Source: Hydrogenobaculum sp. Y04AAS1 (lineage in GTDB: Bacteria; Aquificota; Aquificia; Aquificales; Aquificaceae). Taken from it: a stretch of DNA of 64,000 nucleotides. Made by a program: the position numbers and the translations under genes. The DNA lies in contig NC_011126.1 of NCBI RefSeq assembly GCF_000020785.1, positions 682,001 to 746,000 of the forward strand. The letters are read 5' to 3'. The notes under the pieces were generated by a model. That model was not told the DNA's origin. It was given only the letters and a program-made list of their open reading frames with translations, and searched no databases. Of the stretch, positions 17,988 through 27,679 are shown in pieces. Position 1 is the first letter of the stretch; each line of letters starts with the position of its first letter.

Positions 17988-19339
17988 AAGTCATATCTTA
18001 TGGTGCTGCTAAAACGGTAACTGGTAGTGCTCACATGCTTATATTGGATGATGAGAAGATACTTATAGACTGTGGGCTTTTTCAAGGTGTTGACGAAGAA
18101 AAGTCAGAAGAACTTGGTTTTGATCCAAAAGAAGTAGATGCTGTGCTCTTAACACATGCTCACATAGACCATTGTGGTCGTATACCTATGTTGATAAAGA
18201 ATGGATTTAAAGGTAAAATTTACTGTACAAGACCCACTTATGAACTTTCAAGGCTTATGCTGTTAGATACTGCTAAAGTAATGCTTGAAAATTATAAATC
18301 CCATATGAAAAGGTTTCAAAGAGGCACTATAAAAGAAATACCTTTAGAACCTCTTTACGATGAGGATGATGTCTTTGAAGCTCTAGAGCATTTTGAACCT
18401 ACATTTTCTTACGATAAAACCTATGATATACTTGGGGCAAAAGTAACGCCTAAAGATGCTGGACATATATTGGGTTCTTGTTTTTATGAAATAGAGTATA
18501 AAGATAAACGAATCGTTTTTTCTGGAGATCTAGGCAATAAAGGTAAGCCTATAGTTAGAGATTTTAGCCTTCCTTCAAAAGCAAACGTTGTCTATATGGA
18601 AAGTACCTACGGTGATAGGCTTCACAAAAGCTTTGACCAGTCAAAAGAAGAGCTTAAAGAGATTATAAAAAATACTATAACACATGGCAACGTCTTAATA
18701 CCAAGCTACGCCTTAGAAAGAACCCAAGATATACTATATGTATTAAGAGAATTCTACGAAGAAGGTTCTTTGCCAAAATGTAAAATATTTTTAGACTCAC
18801 CATTGGCTATAGGTGTAACAAAGGTATTTTTAAGAAATCCAGAGTATTTTAGAAAAGAAACTTACGATATTATGCAAAAAGAAGACCCCTTTAGCCTTCC
18901 TTATCTTACTATGGTAAGAGATGTAGAAGAATCAAAGCAAATAAACGATATCCAAGAAGGAGCTATTATCATAGCTGGTAGTGGTATGCTAAGCGGTGGT
19001 AGGATACTTCATCACATAAGACACCACGCTTACAAAGAGCAAAACGCTATAGTGTTTGTAGGTTATCAACCGCATGGCACACTGGGAAGAAGGATTTTAG
19101 AAAAACAAAACCCAGTTTTTGTGATGGGAGAACCCATCAACGTTAGAGCTAAAATATACACAGTAAACGGCTTTTCTTCTCATGCAGATCAATCTGAACT
19201 TATAGAATGGGTAAATGCCGCAAACCCCAAAAAAATATGCCTAATACACGGCGAAGAAGATAAAATGCTTGTGTTAAAAGATAAACTCGGCAATAAAAAC
19301 GTTTATATTCCTTCTAGAAAGGAGGTCATAGATGTTTGA
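17984..19339 (+). CDS. Metallo-beta-lactamase/beta-CASP RNase-like protein
   Basis: A 451-aa protein of the beta-CASP group (archaeal CPSF-like and Ysh1-like bacterial proteins). The metal motif THAHIDHCGR places His58, His60, Asp62 and His63. Further ligands are seen in DAGHILGS and FSGDLGNKG, and the beta-CASP part ends with VNGFSSHADQSEL and LIHGE. Family members are RNA endo- or exonucleases, so a role in RNA processing or decay is the likely function; the exact substrate is unknown. It starts inside the M16 gene end (ATGA overlap). Confidence 0.9.
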   Translation: MKVISYGAAKTVTGSAHMLILDDEKILIDCGLFQGVDEEKSEELGFDPKEVDAVLLTHAHIDHCGRIPMLIKNGFKGKIYCTRPTYELSRLMLLDTAKVMLENYKSHMKRFQRGTIKEIPLEPLYDEDDVFEALEHFEPTFSYDKTYDILGAKVTPKDAGHILGSCFYEIEYKDKRIVFSGDLGNKGKPIVRDFSLPSKANVVYMESTYGDRLHKSFDQSKEELKEIIKNTITHGNVLIPSYALERTQDILYVLREFYEEGSLPKCKIFLDSPLAIGVTKVFLRNPEYFRKETYDIMQKEDPFSLPYLTMVRDVEESKQINDIQEGAIIIAGSGMLSGGRILHHIRHHAYKEQNAIVFVGYQPHGTLGRRILEKQNPVFVMGEPINVRAKIYTVNGFSSHADQSELIEWVNAANPKKICLIHGEEDKMLVLKDKLGNKNVYIPSRKEVIDV

Positions 19340-19424
19340 AGAAGATATAGATTTTGAAGATACCGACTGCATACACTGGGAAGAGTCTACGATAGAGTGT
19401 TCTTGCGAAGATAAAGAAGAATAA
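19332..19424 (+). CDS. 30-aa very acidic Cys/His peptide
   Basis: ATG 19332 to TAA 19424, 30 codons, not previously recognised by me. The Shine-Dalgarno AAAGGAGG (19318-19325) is perfect and six bases from the ATG. The frame overlaps the preceding stop by 8 bases and the next ATG follows the stop with no gap, so it fits the operon exactly. The product has 14 acidic residues out of 30 and only one Lys. Cys13, His15, Cys23 and Cys25 form a possible C-x-H...C-x-C metal site. The function is unknown. Alternatively it is only a translational coupler for the glycosyltransferase. Confidence 0.6.
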   Translation: MFEEDIDFEDTDCIHWEESTIECSCEDKEE

Positions 19425-20564
19425 ATGCAGATTTTTGTAGTTTTTATATCTTGGTTCTTTTGGACTTTGATGGTGGCTTGGTTTTCTACCAATCTTTTAA
19501 AACCTCATTACGGAAGACCTTATCCAGTGCATTTTAAGTATGAACCTTCTTTTTTTAATCATTTTATGCACTGGGACGCCGTTTGGTATACACATATAGC
19601 GGTGTACGGTTATAGAAACTCCACAGTGCATATTCCAACCATTGCGTTTTTCCCAGGCTATTCTATCATTATGAAGTTTATACATATATTTGTAGATAAA
19701 GATATATCATTTTTATACATACTGCCAGCTGTTATTTTCCAAGGGGCTTCTATATATATGCTTTATCTTCTTTTAAAAGCCCTAAACAAAAAAGAATCAA
19801 CCATTTATATGACTATACTTTTATTTGCTTTTTACCCATCTTCTTTTTTTGGCATGTCCGCATATCCAGTTTCTGCTCTAAATTTTTTTGCCATAAGCGT
19901 ATTCTATTTTCTTGTAAAACGCCAATATCTATTGGCTAGTGTTTTAGCTGGGCTTGGAACACTTTTTGGTCCTCTAGCAATATTTTTATCTTTTGTTATA
20001 TTTTTTGATATTGTTAAAAGCAAAAAAACTACTGACTATCCAAAGGCTATTTTGTACAGTGTCTTATCTGTCTGGGGCTTTATCGGTTTTGTTTTATATA
20101 GCTTTTACAAATTTAAAGACCCAATAGCTTTTATCCATGCTCAAGATTGGTGGGGTAAGCCTACGTTGTTAAAGCGTATTTCAAATATACTTATGCTAAT
20201 CCCGCACGACATACCATCTCATCCTATCTCAACGCCCCTTGGGATATACGAATTTGATCATTTTATAAATTTACTAATTATGATAGCTTACATACTTATA
20301 ATAGTTTTTGCCATAGATAAATTGCCACTACACTATACGTTATTTGCAACGCTTATACTCCTTGAATATCTATGGGCTTTAGGGGGTATATTTATAAACA
20401 CAAGTGCTTTTGCAAGACTCTCTTATATAAGTGTGCCTATTTTTATCGCCATAAGCTATTTGCTTGAAGATGAACCATGGCTTATAGGTGTACTTGCACC
20501 GCTTTTTTTCTTTGGAAACTTTGTATTAGAGGCCTTGTTTGTTAAAAACTACTGGTCTATATAA
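19425..20564 (+). CDS. Polytopic membrane glycosyltransferase, PIG-V/PMT-like
   Basis: A 379-aa protein with about nine to ten transmembrane helices. Near the N-terminus, after helix 1, the HWDAVWYTHIAVYGY motif followed by FFPGY resembles the luminal acidic motif of GT-C glycosyltransferases, specifically the PIG-V mannosyltransferase type. Such enzymes use polyprenyl-phosphate sugars on the outer face of the membrane. The acceptor is unknown. The start immediately follows the 30-codon ORF. Its last 16 bases overlap the end of a gene on the other strand. Confidence 0.75.
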   Translation: MQIFVVFISWFFWTLMVAWFSTNLLKPHYGRPYPVHFKYEPSFFNHFMHWDAVWYTHIAVYGYRNSTVHIPTIAFFPGYSIIMKFIHIFVDKDISFLYILPAVIFQGASIYMLYLLLKALNKKESTIYMTILLFAFYPSSFFGMSAYPVSALNFFAISVFYFLVKRQYLLASVLAGLGTLFGPLAIFLSFVIFFDIVKSKKTTDYPKAILYSVLSVWGFIGFVLYSFYKFKDPIAFIHAQDWWGKPTLLKRISNILMLIPHDIPSHPISTPLGIYEFDHFINLLIMIAYILIIVFAIDKLPLHYTLFATLILLEYLWALGGIFINTSAFARLSYISVPIFIAISYLLEDEPWLIGVLAPLFFFGNFVLEALFVKNYWSI

Positions 20565-20824
20565 TCGTTTTTTTGGCTTTTAAAAAAATAAAAACTAACT
20601 ATAGATATCTGGGCTATAAAAATACCTATCAAAAAAGATACCATATCAAAAGCTATGTGCTTATTTAAAAATAAAAATACAAAAGAAAATACCCCCAAAG
20701 AGATGATCCATCCTATATAATAAAGATATTTCTTGCCAAAGATAAATCTCGTCCTTAATCTTAATATCATAAGGTAAGAAGCTCCTATCAAAAATCCTAT
20801 TGTTAGGCCTTCAAATATTTTCAT
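20549..20824 (-). CDS. Small membrane protein, unknown function
   Basis: A 91-aa protein with three or four predicted hydrophobic helices separated by short basic loops. I recognise no family. Its 3' end overlaps the end of the convergent glycosyltransferase by 16 bases. It lies 41 bases downstream of sbcC on the same strand; a TATACT box in that gap (around 20855 on the minus strand) could give it its own promoter. Confidence 0.6.
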   Translation of the reverse strand: MKIFEGLTIGFLIGASYLMILRLRTRFIFGKKYLYYIGWIISLGVFSFVFLFLNKHIAFDMVSFLIGIFIAQISIVSFYFFKSQKNDYIDQ

Positions 20825-20865
20825 TTACATAAAACCTTGAAAGGATTTTAAACATCATAGTATAA

Positions 20866-23751
20866 TCATGCAACCTCTATTTTTGAGCTACCATCCTTTG
20901 TTTTTGTTACTATCAACCTATTTGGAAATTTTTCAGCCAAACTCTCAACGTGTGTTATAATACCTACCATCTTATTTATATTTTGGCTCAAAAGCTCCAA
21001 AGCATTACCTACTTTTTCAAGAGTTTCTTTATCAAGCGTACCAAATCCTTCATCTATGAAAAGTGATTTAAGATGTTTAGAACCCACAGCTTCGCTGAGT
21101 GCTAAAGCAAAGCACAAAGACGTTATAAAAGTCTCGCCACCGCTCAAAGATTTTATAGGCCTTGTATTTCCAAAAGCGTCTTCTACTACTATACTATCTT
21201 TTTCACGAGACTTTTCCTCAACTTTAAACAAATATGGAAACTCCATTTTCGAAGCGTATACGTTAGCGTATTTTACCAGTTCTTCTATTATTTTCTGAGA
21301 TATATAGGCTTGCAGTGCATCGCTTTTCAAATCTTGTTCCAGTCTTTCATATATATTATACTTCTTTTCAAGGTCTTTTATAGTTTCTTCAAGCTCTTTT
21401 ATCTGTTTTTCGTTTTCTTTTGCCTGATTTATTTTAGAGCTTATAGAACCTATTTCTTGATTTAGCGTTTTCACATATTCTTCTAAGACTTCCAACATGT
21501 TTTCCAACTCTTGGGGTGGTGCTTCTTCCGTTATGTTTACTATTTCATTTTCTTTTAACTGTATCTGCTCTTTTAAATTGGATAGTTTTACCATATATTC
21601 ATTGTACGTTCTTTCATAATTTTCTAAACGGTTTAACTCTTCTAATACTTTTTCTTTATCTTCTATAGAAGACAATTTTGTCTCAAGCTCATTTAGTTCT
21701 TCGCTTATTGTACTTTTTTTGACGCTCAAAGAAGATACTTGTTCTTTTAAAAGCATGATACTTTTTTCATAAGTATTTATCATTTCTTTGGTATCTTCGT
21801 ATATCTTTCTTTTATTTTGTATTTCGTTTCTTATCTCATCTAACTTATTCTTATATTGGTCTATAGCATTTTTTTTATTTTGCAAATGCCCTTCTTTAAC
21901 ACCGTAAGATAAAAGCTCTTTTTCTAAAGTTTTCAATGATTCTTTTTTGTTGTATAAATCTTTTTCTAAACCTTCTTTTTGTTTGTTTAAAAGCAAAATC
22001 TCATTTTCCAATTTATCCTTTTTGCTTTTTAATTTCTCTAAATTTTTTTGTATATTATCCTGAAATTCTCTTCTTTGCTTTAATTCTTTTAATCTTGATT
22101 GTAAAGTCTCTTTTTCCAACAATTCCTTTTCAAGGCTTTCTATTTCTTCTGAGAGTTTTTCCAACGCTTCTTTTTTTGATTTTAGCCTATCCTCTGACAA
22201 AGCAATTTTGCTTTTAATATCTTCTATATTTTTTATGATATCTTCTTCGACTTCTATATCTAGCATTGTAGTATGTTCTTTTTCGTGATAAACACCACCA
22301 CAAACAGGACAAATATCGTTTTCTTTTAAAAGGGTTTTTAACATGTTGCTATAATATAAAACAATGTTATTCTTGTTGGCGTTTAGTTCTTGATCTAAAT
22401 TTCTTTGTTCTTCTTTGTATTTTAAAAGCTCTTTGTTTATATTGTCTACTTCTTCCATTAGTTTTTTTTGTTCTAAGAGTTTTTTATCTTTTTCTTTTTC
22501 TTTTAACTCCAATTGACTTATAATCGCTGTAAGATTTTCAATATCTTTTTCAATAGCTTCTTTGTTTTCTTCTTTTGAGAGATTTTCATAGTGTTCTATC
22601 TCAGCCAATAATTTTGATTTTTCTTCTTTTTTAGTCTTCAACTGCTGTTCAAGATCCCTTATTCTAGCTTCATCGTTTGTTATATAAGATTCTATCGATA
22701 ATGCATTCTCTAATATCGATATTATTTTATAGCCTCTTTCTACGCGCTCTTCTTGATATTTTGTCTGTTCGTAATCGGCTTTTATTGTTTCAAAATTAAT
22801 CAAAAGTTTATTGTATTCTTGCTCTTTCAAAAAATACTCTTTATTTTTTTTATCAAGCTCAAGCGTTGTTTTCTCTAATTCGTTTTTTAACTTTATATAC
22901 CTTTCTATATCTGATTTTAGGCTAAGTTTTGGTTTTAAAAACTCAATACGCTTTTTGATAAGCTCCATCTTCTCTTTTTGGTTTTCTAAATTTTCATATT
23001 CAATCATCAATTTACTAAGTTCATTTTTCAATTCTTGCTTTTTCTTAGCTTTTTCAAACCTTTCTAACAAAACTTTTTTTTCTGAAGTTTTAACACTAAG
23101 CTCTTGCTCCAAAGAATCTAGTTTCTTTTGAAGCTCTTCTACATTTTCTTGGTTAGATTTTAAGTTATCTATCGTCAGCGATATCGAATCTATTTCATTT
23201 TTTAAATCTTTTTTTTGAGAAGCTGCAAGCTCTCTCATTTTATCTATTTTATCTAAATTGCTTAATCTCATTATTATTTCTCTTCTTTCTTGGGGGCTTT
23301 CTGGTTTAATAAACTTTGCAAATTCTCCTTGGGGCAAAACTATCACTTTTGTAAAAGTATCGTAATCCATGTTCAATATTTCTTTTATTCGTTCTTCCCT
23401 TAGCTTATTTTTTTCTTCTGTAATTATTTCTTTTCCATTTTCTTTTAAAGAAACTACGATATTTTTACCGCTCTTTAAATATCTTCCCACGGTGTATGTT
23501 TTATCGTTCAAAGAAAATGTTAAGGATACTCTAAAAAAATCTTTTCCTTTTGATATGTAGTCTTCTTTAGAAGCTCCTTTTTCAAATCTTGGGCATTTAC
23601 CGTAAAGGGCAAATGTGATAGCATCTATTATGGTGGTCTTACCAGCTCCGGTCATTCCTGTGATGGCAAACAAAGAAAGATCAGAAAAATCTACAACAGT
23701 TTTTTCCTTGTAAGATAAAAAACCCTCTAACTCCAATACCAAAGGTCTCAT
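20866..23751 (-). CDS. sbcC: SbcC/Rad50-type SMC nuclease ATPase
   Basis: A 961-aa protein: N-terminal Walker A GMTGAGKTT (residues 32-40), long coiled coils, a zinc hook CPVCGG near residue 482, a second coiled coil, then the signature SLSGGETF and Walker B LFIDEGFGTLD. This is the SMC-like ATPase that with the SbcD/Mre11 nuclease processes DNA ends and hairpins. No sbcD is adjacent; the upstream neighbour is a rhodanese with an ATGA overlap. The assignment is firm at the family level. Confidence 0.93.
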   Translation of the reverse strand: MRPLVLELEGFLSYKEKTVVDFSDLSLFAITGMTGAGKTTIIDAITFALYGKCPRFEKGASKEDYISKGKDFFRVSLTFSLNDKTYTVGRYLKSGKNIVVSLKENGKEIITEEKNKLREERIKEILNMDYDTFTKVIVLPQGEFAKFIKPESPQERREIIMRLSNLDKIDKMRELAASQKKDLKNEIDSISLTIDNLKSNQENVEELQKKLDSLEQELSVKTSEKKVLLERFEKAKKKQELKNELSKLMIEYENLENQKEKMELIKKRIEFLKPKLSLKSDIERYIKLKNELEKTTLELDKKNKEYFLKEQEYNKLLINFETIKADYEQTKYQEERVERGYKIISILENALSIESYITNDEARIRDLEQQLKTKKEEKSKLLAEIEHYENLSKEENKEAIEKDIENLTAIISQLELKEKEKDKKLLEQKKLMEEVDNINKELLKYKEEQRNLDQELNANKNNIVLYYSNMLKTLLKENDICPVCGGVYHEKEHTTMLDIEVEEDIIKNIEDIKSKIALSEDRLKSKKEALEKLSEEIESLEKELLEKETLQSRLKELKQRREFQDNIQKNLEKLKSKKDKLENEILLLNKQKEGLEKDLYNKKESLKTLEKELLSYGVKEGHLQNKKNAIDQYKNKLDEIRNEIQNKRKIYEDTKEMINTYEKSIMLLKEQVSSLSVKKSTISEELNELETKLSSIEDKEKVLEELNRLENYERTYNEYMVKLSNLKEQIQLKENEIVNITEEAPPQELENMLEVLEEYVKTLNQEIGSISSKINQAKENEKQIKELEETIKDLEKKYNIYERLEQDLKSDALQAYISQKIIEELVKYANVYASKMEFPYLFKVEEKSREKDSIVVEDAFGNTRPIKSLSGGETFITSLCFALALSEAVGSKHLKSLFIDEGFGTLDKETLEKVGNALELLSQNINKMVGIITHVESLAEKFPNRLIVTKTKDGSSKIEVA

Positions 23752-24101
23752 AAATCATCAAAGCTACCTATTGTTTCATAGGGCCATTCCAACATTCCAC
23801 CTCTTATATTAAAAGCTTCAAAACCAAGTTGCCTTAGTGCATAAGCAGCACAAGCGCTTCTACCACCGCTTAAACATATAATTAGATACTTCTTTGATTT
23901 ATCTAGCTCTTTGTAAGTTTTCATCAAGGTATCAAGAGGATAAAGCTTAGCCCCTTCTATACGCCATTTATTATATTCCATTTTTGTTCTTACATCCAAA
24001 AGCACGTAATCTTCGTTTTTTTCTAGGAGCTTTTTTGCTTCTTCTGCTGAAACGGAAGGTACCTTATCAAAACATATATTTTCTTCAGAAGGTAAAGACA
24101 T
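23748..24101 (-). CDS. Single-domain rhodanese
   Basis: A 117-aa rhodanese domain. The active-site loop is CLSGGRS with Cys76, and the conserved [10 protein letters not shown] segment is at 34-43. Rhodaneses carry persulfide sulfur; in a sulfur-using chemolithotroph this could supply sulfur transfer, which is inference. The start lies within the end of panD (17-base overlap) and the stop overlaps the sbcC start, so panD, this gene and sbcC look like one transcript. Confidence 0.88.
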   Translation of the reverse strand: MSLPSEENICFDKVPSVSAEEAKKLLEKNEDYVLLDVRTKMEYNKWRIEGAKLYPLDTLMKTYKELDKSKKYLIICLSGGRSACAAYALRQLGFEAFNIRGGMLEWPYETIGSFDDL

Positions 24102-24462
24102 GCTCCATGTCCCTTTTTACTTCCAATATATTGTTTTTATCGTCTACATATACAAGGTAAGGTCTAAAATGATGTAGCTCTTCTTCTTCTACTTCTGCAT
24201 AAGAGGCTATTATTATAATATCACCTGGCATACATAACCTTGCAGCTGCACCGTTTAGGGATATCTCACCGGGCTTTCCTGGTATCACATAGGTAGAAAA
24301 CCTATTTCCGTTGTTTACGTTGTATATATCCACCTTCTCAAACACTACAAACTTTCCAGCCTCTAAAAGCCTTTCATCTATAGATATTGAACCTTCATAA
24401 TTGAGGTTGGCTCCTGTAACAGTGGCTCTATGTATCTTTGCTCTTAAAATATGCCTTTTCAA
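24085..24462 (-). CDS. panD: Aspartate 1-decarboxylase, pyruvoyl enzyme
   Basis: A 125-aa proenzyme that makes beta-alanine for pantothenate and CoA. The self-cleavage site Gly24-Ser25 is seen in NYEGSISID; Ser25 becomes the pyruvoyl group. Other conserved pieces are [12 protein letters not shown] and [12 protein letters not shown]. The start is TTG at 24462, seven bases after AAGGAGG; no ATG fits the family N-terminus. Confidence 0.94.
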   Translation of the reverse strand: MKRHILRAKIHRATVTGANLNYEGSISIDERLLEAGKFVVFEKVDIYNVNNGNRFSTYVIPGKPGEISLNGAAARLCMPGDIIIIASYAEVEEEELHHFRPYLVYVDDKNNILEVKRDMEHVFTF

Positions 24463-24486
24463 TGAAATACCTCCTTGTAAAATATT

Positions 24487-24492
24487 ATTATA
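24487..24492 (-). promoter_or_regulatory. -10 box (TATAAT) for panD
   Basis: A perfect TATAAT on the minus strand, 24 bases from the TTG start, with the AAGGAGG ribosome site between them. It would give panD a short leader of about 18 bases. It lies within the 66-base gap after ileS, so panD may be transcribed independently of ileS. Confidence 0.55.
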
Positions 24493-24528
24493 TTAAAATC
24501 TTATAAAAATACAATGAAATATAATATC

Positions 24529-27342
24529 TTAAATATTTTGAGAACATCTTGGACATACGCCATTTATCATAGTTTCTACATAAAGCCAACACCTTGGGCA
24601 TTTTTCACCTTTGGCTTTTTCTACCTTAATACGGAGTTTTGTATACTCACCTTCCTCGCCATCATTTTCTGCTATTTCCACTTGGCTTACGGTAAAAAAC
24701 GAATGAAGATAGTCTTTGTATTTTTCTAAAAGCTTATAAAACTCTTCATTTGGCTTTATAACAACCCTTGCTTCGTAAGGATGTTTTATAATATCATTTT
24801 TACGCTCTATCTCTATAGCTTTTAATACATCTTTTCTAAGAAGTAAAAGTTTTTGGTAGTCTTTTAAAAGCTCTTCATCGGTAAAATCTGAAGCTTTGTA
24901 TTCATTCATAAATATACTTTCTGGGAGATGGTTTTCTATGCTTTTCATATAAGAATAAGTCTCCTCAGCGGTGAAACTAAGCACAGGAGAAAGAAGAATT
25001 GTAAGATTTTTAAGTAAGAAATAAAGCACCGTTTGAGCTGACAACCTTTCAAAAGAACCACTTTTATACATATAAAGTCTATCTTTTAGTACATCAAAAT
25101 ACAAAGCCGACAAATCTATGCTGACAAACTCCATCAACCTATGGTAAAACCTATGATATTGATAATTTTTATAAAAGCTAAAAAGCTCTTCAAAAACCTT
25201 TGAAGCGTAAGCATACATGTATCTATCAAAGTGATGTAGTTTATCTGGTGCTATAGAAAACTCATACTTAAAGTCGTATAAATTTCCAAGGCAATACCTC
25301 AACGTGTTTCTTATTTTCTTATAGTCTTCAGCCAGGCGTTTTAATATAGATTTTCCAAGTTTTATATCCTCAGTATAGTCCTCTGATATAACCCAAAGTC
25401 TTAATATATCTGCCCCATATTCTTTTATAATCTCAAGAGGGGATATGACGTTTCCTTGGGATTTTGACATCTTATGGCCTTTTTCGTCTACGGTAAACCC
25501 ATGGGTAACCACGGATTTAAAGGGGGCTTCTCCGTAAGAAGCAATGGATTCCAACAAAGAAGCTTGAAACCAACCTCTGTGCTGATCTGAACCCTCTAAG
25601 TAAACATCTGCTTTTTCTATACCTCTTGGTCTTAATACCGAAGCATGAGAAGAACCAGAGTCAAACCATACATCTAAAATATCCGTTTCTTTTACAAAGT
25701 CTTTGGAACCACATTTTTTACATACTGTATCTGGTGGCAAAAGCTCTTTTTCGTCTTTTTTAAACCATTCGTCGGCTCCGTAAGGTGAGCTTTCAAATAT
25801 CTTTGCCACATGCTCAAATATATGAGATTCTAAAAGAGGTTCGCCACAGCGCTTACAATAAAATATCGTTATAGGTACTCCCCAAAATCTTTGTCTTGAT
25901 ATACACCAATCAGGTCTATTTTGAAGCATAGAAAGCATACGGTTTTGGCCAGTCTTTGGTACCCATTTTACGTTGTAGGTTTCTTCTATAGCTTTTTCTC
26001 TTATACTTTTATTTTGAAGTTTTTTCACATCAGATGTATCTATTTTTTCATCTTCACAAGAAGCGAAATGCGATGTTATCGCTCTATCAACACCTATAAA
26101 CCACTGAGGAGTAGCTCTATATATTACCGGATTTTTACAGCGCCAGCAATGGGGATAAGAGTGCAAAATCTCCTCTTCCTTTAAAAGAAAGCCTGTTTGT
26201 TTTAAGTGCTCTATAATAACAGTATTCGCTTCAAATACATTTAAACCTCTTATAAACTCAGGAGCTTCTTCTGTAAATCTACCAGATTCATCCACCGGTG
26301 AAAACGGCTCTAAGCCGTATCTTAATCCTACTATATAGTCTTCCATACCATGCCCAGGTGCCATGTGGACAAAGCCTGTACCAGTACCAGCTTCCACAAA
26401 TTCAGAAGGATATATCTTGCCTGTTCTTTCTATAAAAGGATGCTGATATTCTAATCCTGTAAGCTCTTTACCTTTTAAAGAAGCTATAAACTCTTTATTT
26501 TTTACATATTGACTTTGCTTTTCCAACAAAAGAAGATAGTTATCTTCCTCAACAACCACGTACTCTATATCTTCTGAAGACATCACACCTAAGTTTGCAG
26601 GAAGTGTCCAAGGAGTAGTGGTCCAAATTACTATTGAAATAGGTTTATCTGGTAAATCTAGCTTTTGTCTTAAAACATTTTCCGATTGTTTTAAAAGCTC
26701 AAATCTCACGTATATAGATATATCTTTTTTTTCTTTGTATTCTACTTCAGCTTCTGCTTCAGCGGTTTTGTCGTATATACACCAATAAACCGGTTTGTTT
26801 CCTTTGTAAAGCACACCGTTTTGAAGACATCTTCCTATTTCCCTTACCTCTTGAGCTTCGTATTTAGGGTCCATGGTTAGGTATGGATTTTCCCAATCAC
26901 CTAATACACCTAATCTAAGAAATTCCTCTTTTTGAATACTTACAAACTTAGAAGCGTACTCTCTACAGAGTCTTCTAAACTCATCCTTTGGCATGCTTTC
27001 TTTATTTATTTTTTTTGCTTTTAGTTCTTTCTCCACTTGCTGTTCTATTGGAAGGCCATGACAATCCCATCCTGGCTTATAATCTACATCAAAACCCTCT
27101 ATCAAAGCTACCTTACATATTATGTCTTTCAAAATTTTGTTTAAAGCGTGTCCTATATGGATGTTGCCGTTGGCATAAGGTGGTCCATCATGCAATACAA
27201 AAAGTTGTTTTCCCTTTCTTTGTGCTCTTAATTTTTCATACAACCCTTCCCATTTTTTAAGAATCTCCAGCTCTTTTTCCGATAAATTTGCTTTCATTGG
27301 AAAGTCTGTCTTTGGCAAGTTGATAGTGTCTTTGTAATCCAT
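24529..27342 (-). CDS. ileS: Isoleucyl-tRNA synthetase
   Basis: A 937-aa class I synthetase charging tRNA-Ile. The HIGH motif appears as GNIHIGHAL near residue 60, the editing domain lies in the first half ([11 protein letters not shown]), the KMSKS motif is KMSKSQGN near 600, and the C-terminus carries a four-Cys zinc site (CPRCW...CPRC). The length fits the bacterial type. There is no T-box-like leader upstream. A TAAAAT box eight bases before the ATG suggests a very short leader. Confidence 0.96.
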
Positions 27343-27380
27343 AGATGTATATTTTACAATACTTTTTTATTAAAAGCTTG

Positions 27381-27601
27381 AGAAACTAGAGAGACGAAGG
27401 CTCATTTCTGAGCTAAGGAAAGCCAAAGAGCGGAAAACGGCTGATAGCACACTTAGAAACTAGAGAGAGGCAAAGACTCGTTTCAAAACTACGGCAAGCC
27501 GAAAAGTGGAGAACGACTAAAGCACACTTAGAAATAGAGAGATGAAGGCTCATTTCAAAGCTAAGACTATCCAAAGAATGGAGAACGGCTAAAGCACACT
27601 T
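27381..27601. repeat. Three degenerate tandem repeats of 72-75 bp
   Basis: Units at 27381-27454, 27455-27529 and 27530-27601, each starting AGAAA(C)TAGAGAGA and ending GC(A)ACACTT. The best-kept part is the GGAGAACGGCTAAAGCACACTT end. The first unit has 34 G/C out of 74, richer than the surrounding DNA. Unit 1 contains a GCTCA-TTTC-TGAGC hairpin that is not kept in units 2 and 3. Unit lengths are not multiples of three and all frames contain stops, so it is not a coding repeat. The rest of the 27343-27679 gap holds only AT-rich promoter-like sequence. The function is unknown. Confidence 0.85.
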
Positions 27602-27663
27602 TACAAACTTAAAGATCTTATTTTAAGATTTTAACAAGTAAAACTTTATTTATGATTTTAGTT

Positions 27664-27669
27664 TATAAT
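27664..27669 (+). promoter_or_regulatory. -10 box (TATAAT) before the CgeB-like gene
   Basis: TATAAT ends 10 bases before ATG 27680, and no Shine-Dalgarno lies between. Transcription would start within a few bases of the ATG. No clear -35 element is seen. Confidence 0.5.
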
Positions 27670-27679
27670 AGTTTTTACT

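Noticed and set aside
27381-27601. CRISPR array
   Set aside because: The whole 74-base unit is repeated with scattered changes; there are no constant short repeats with unique spacers.
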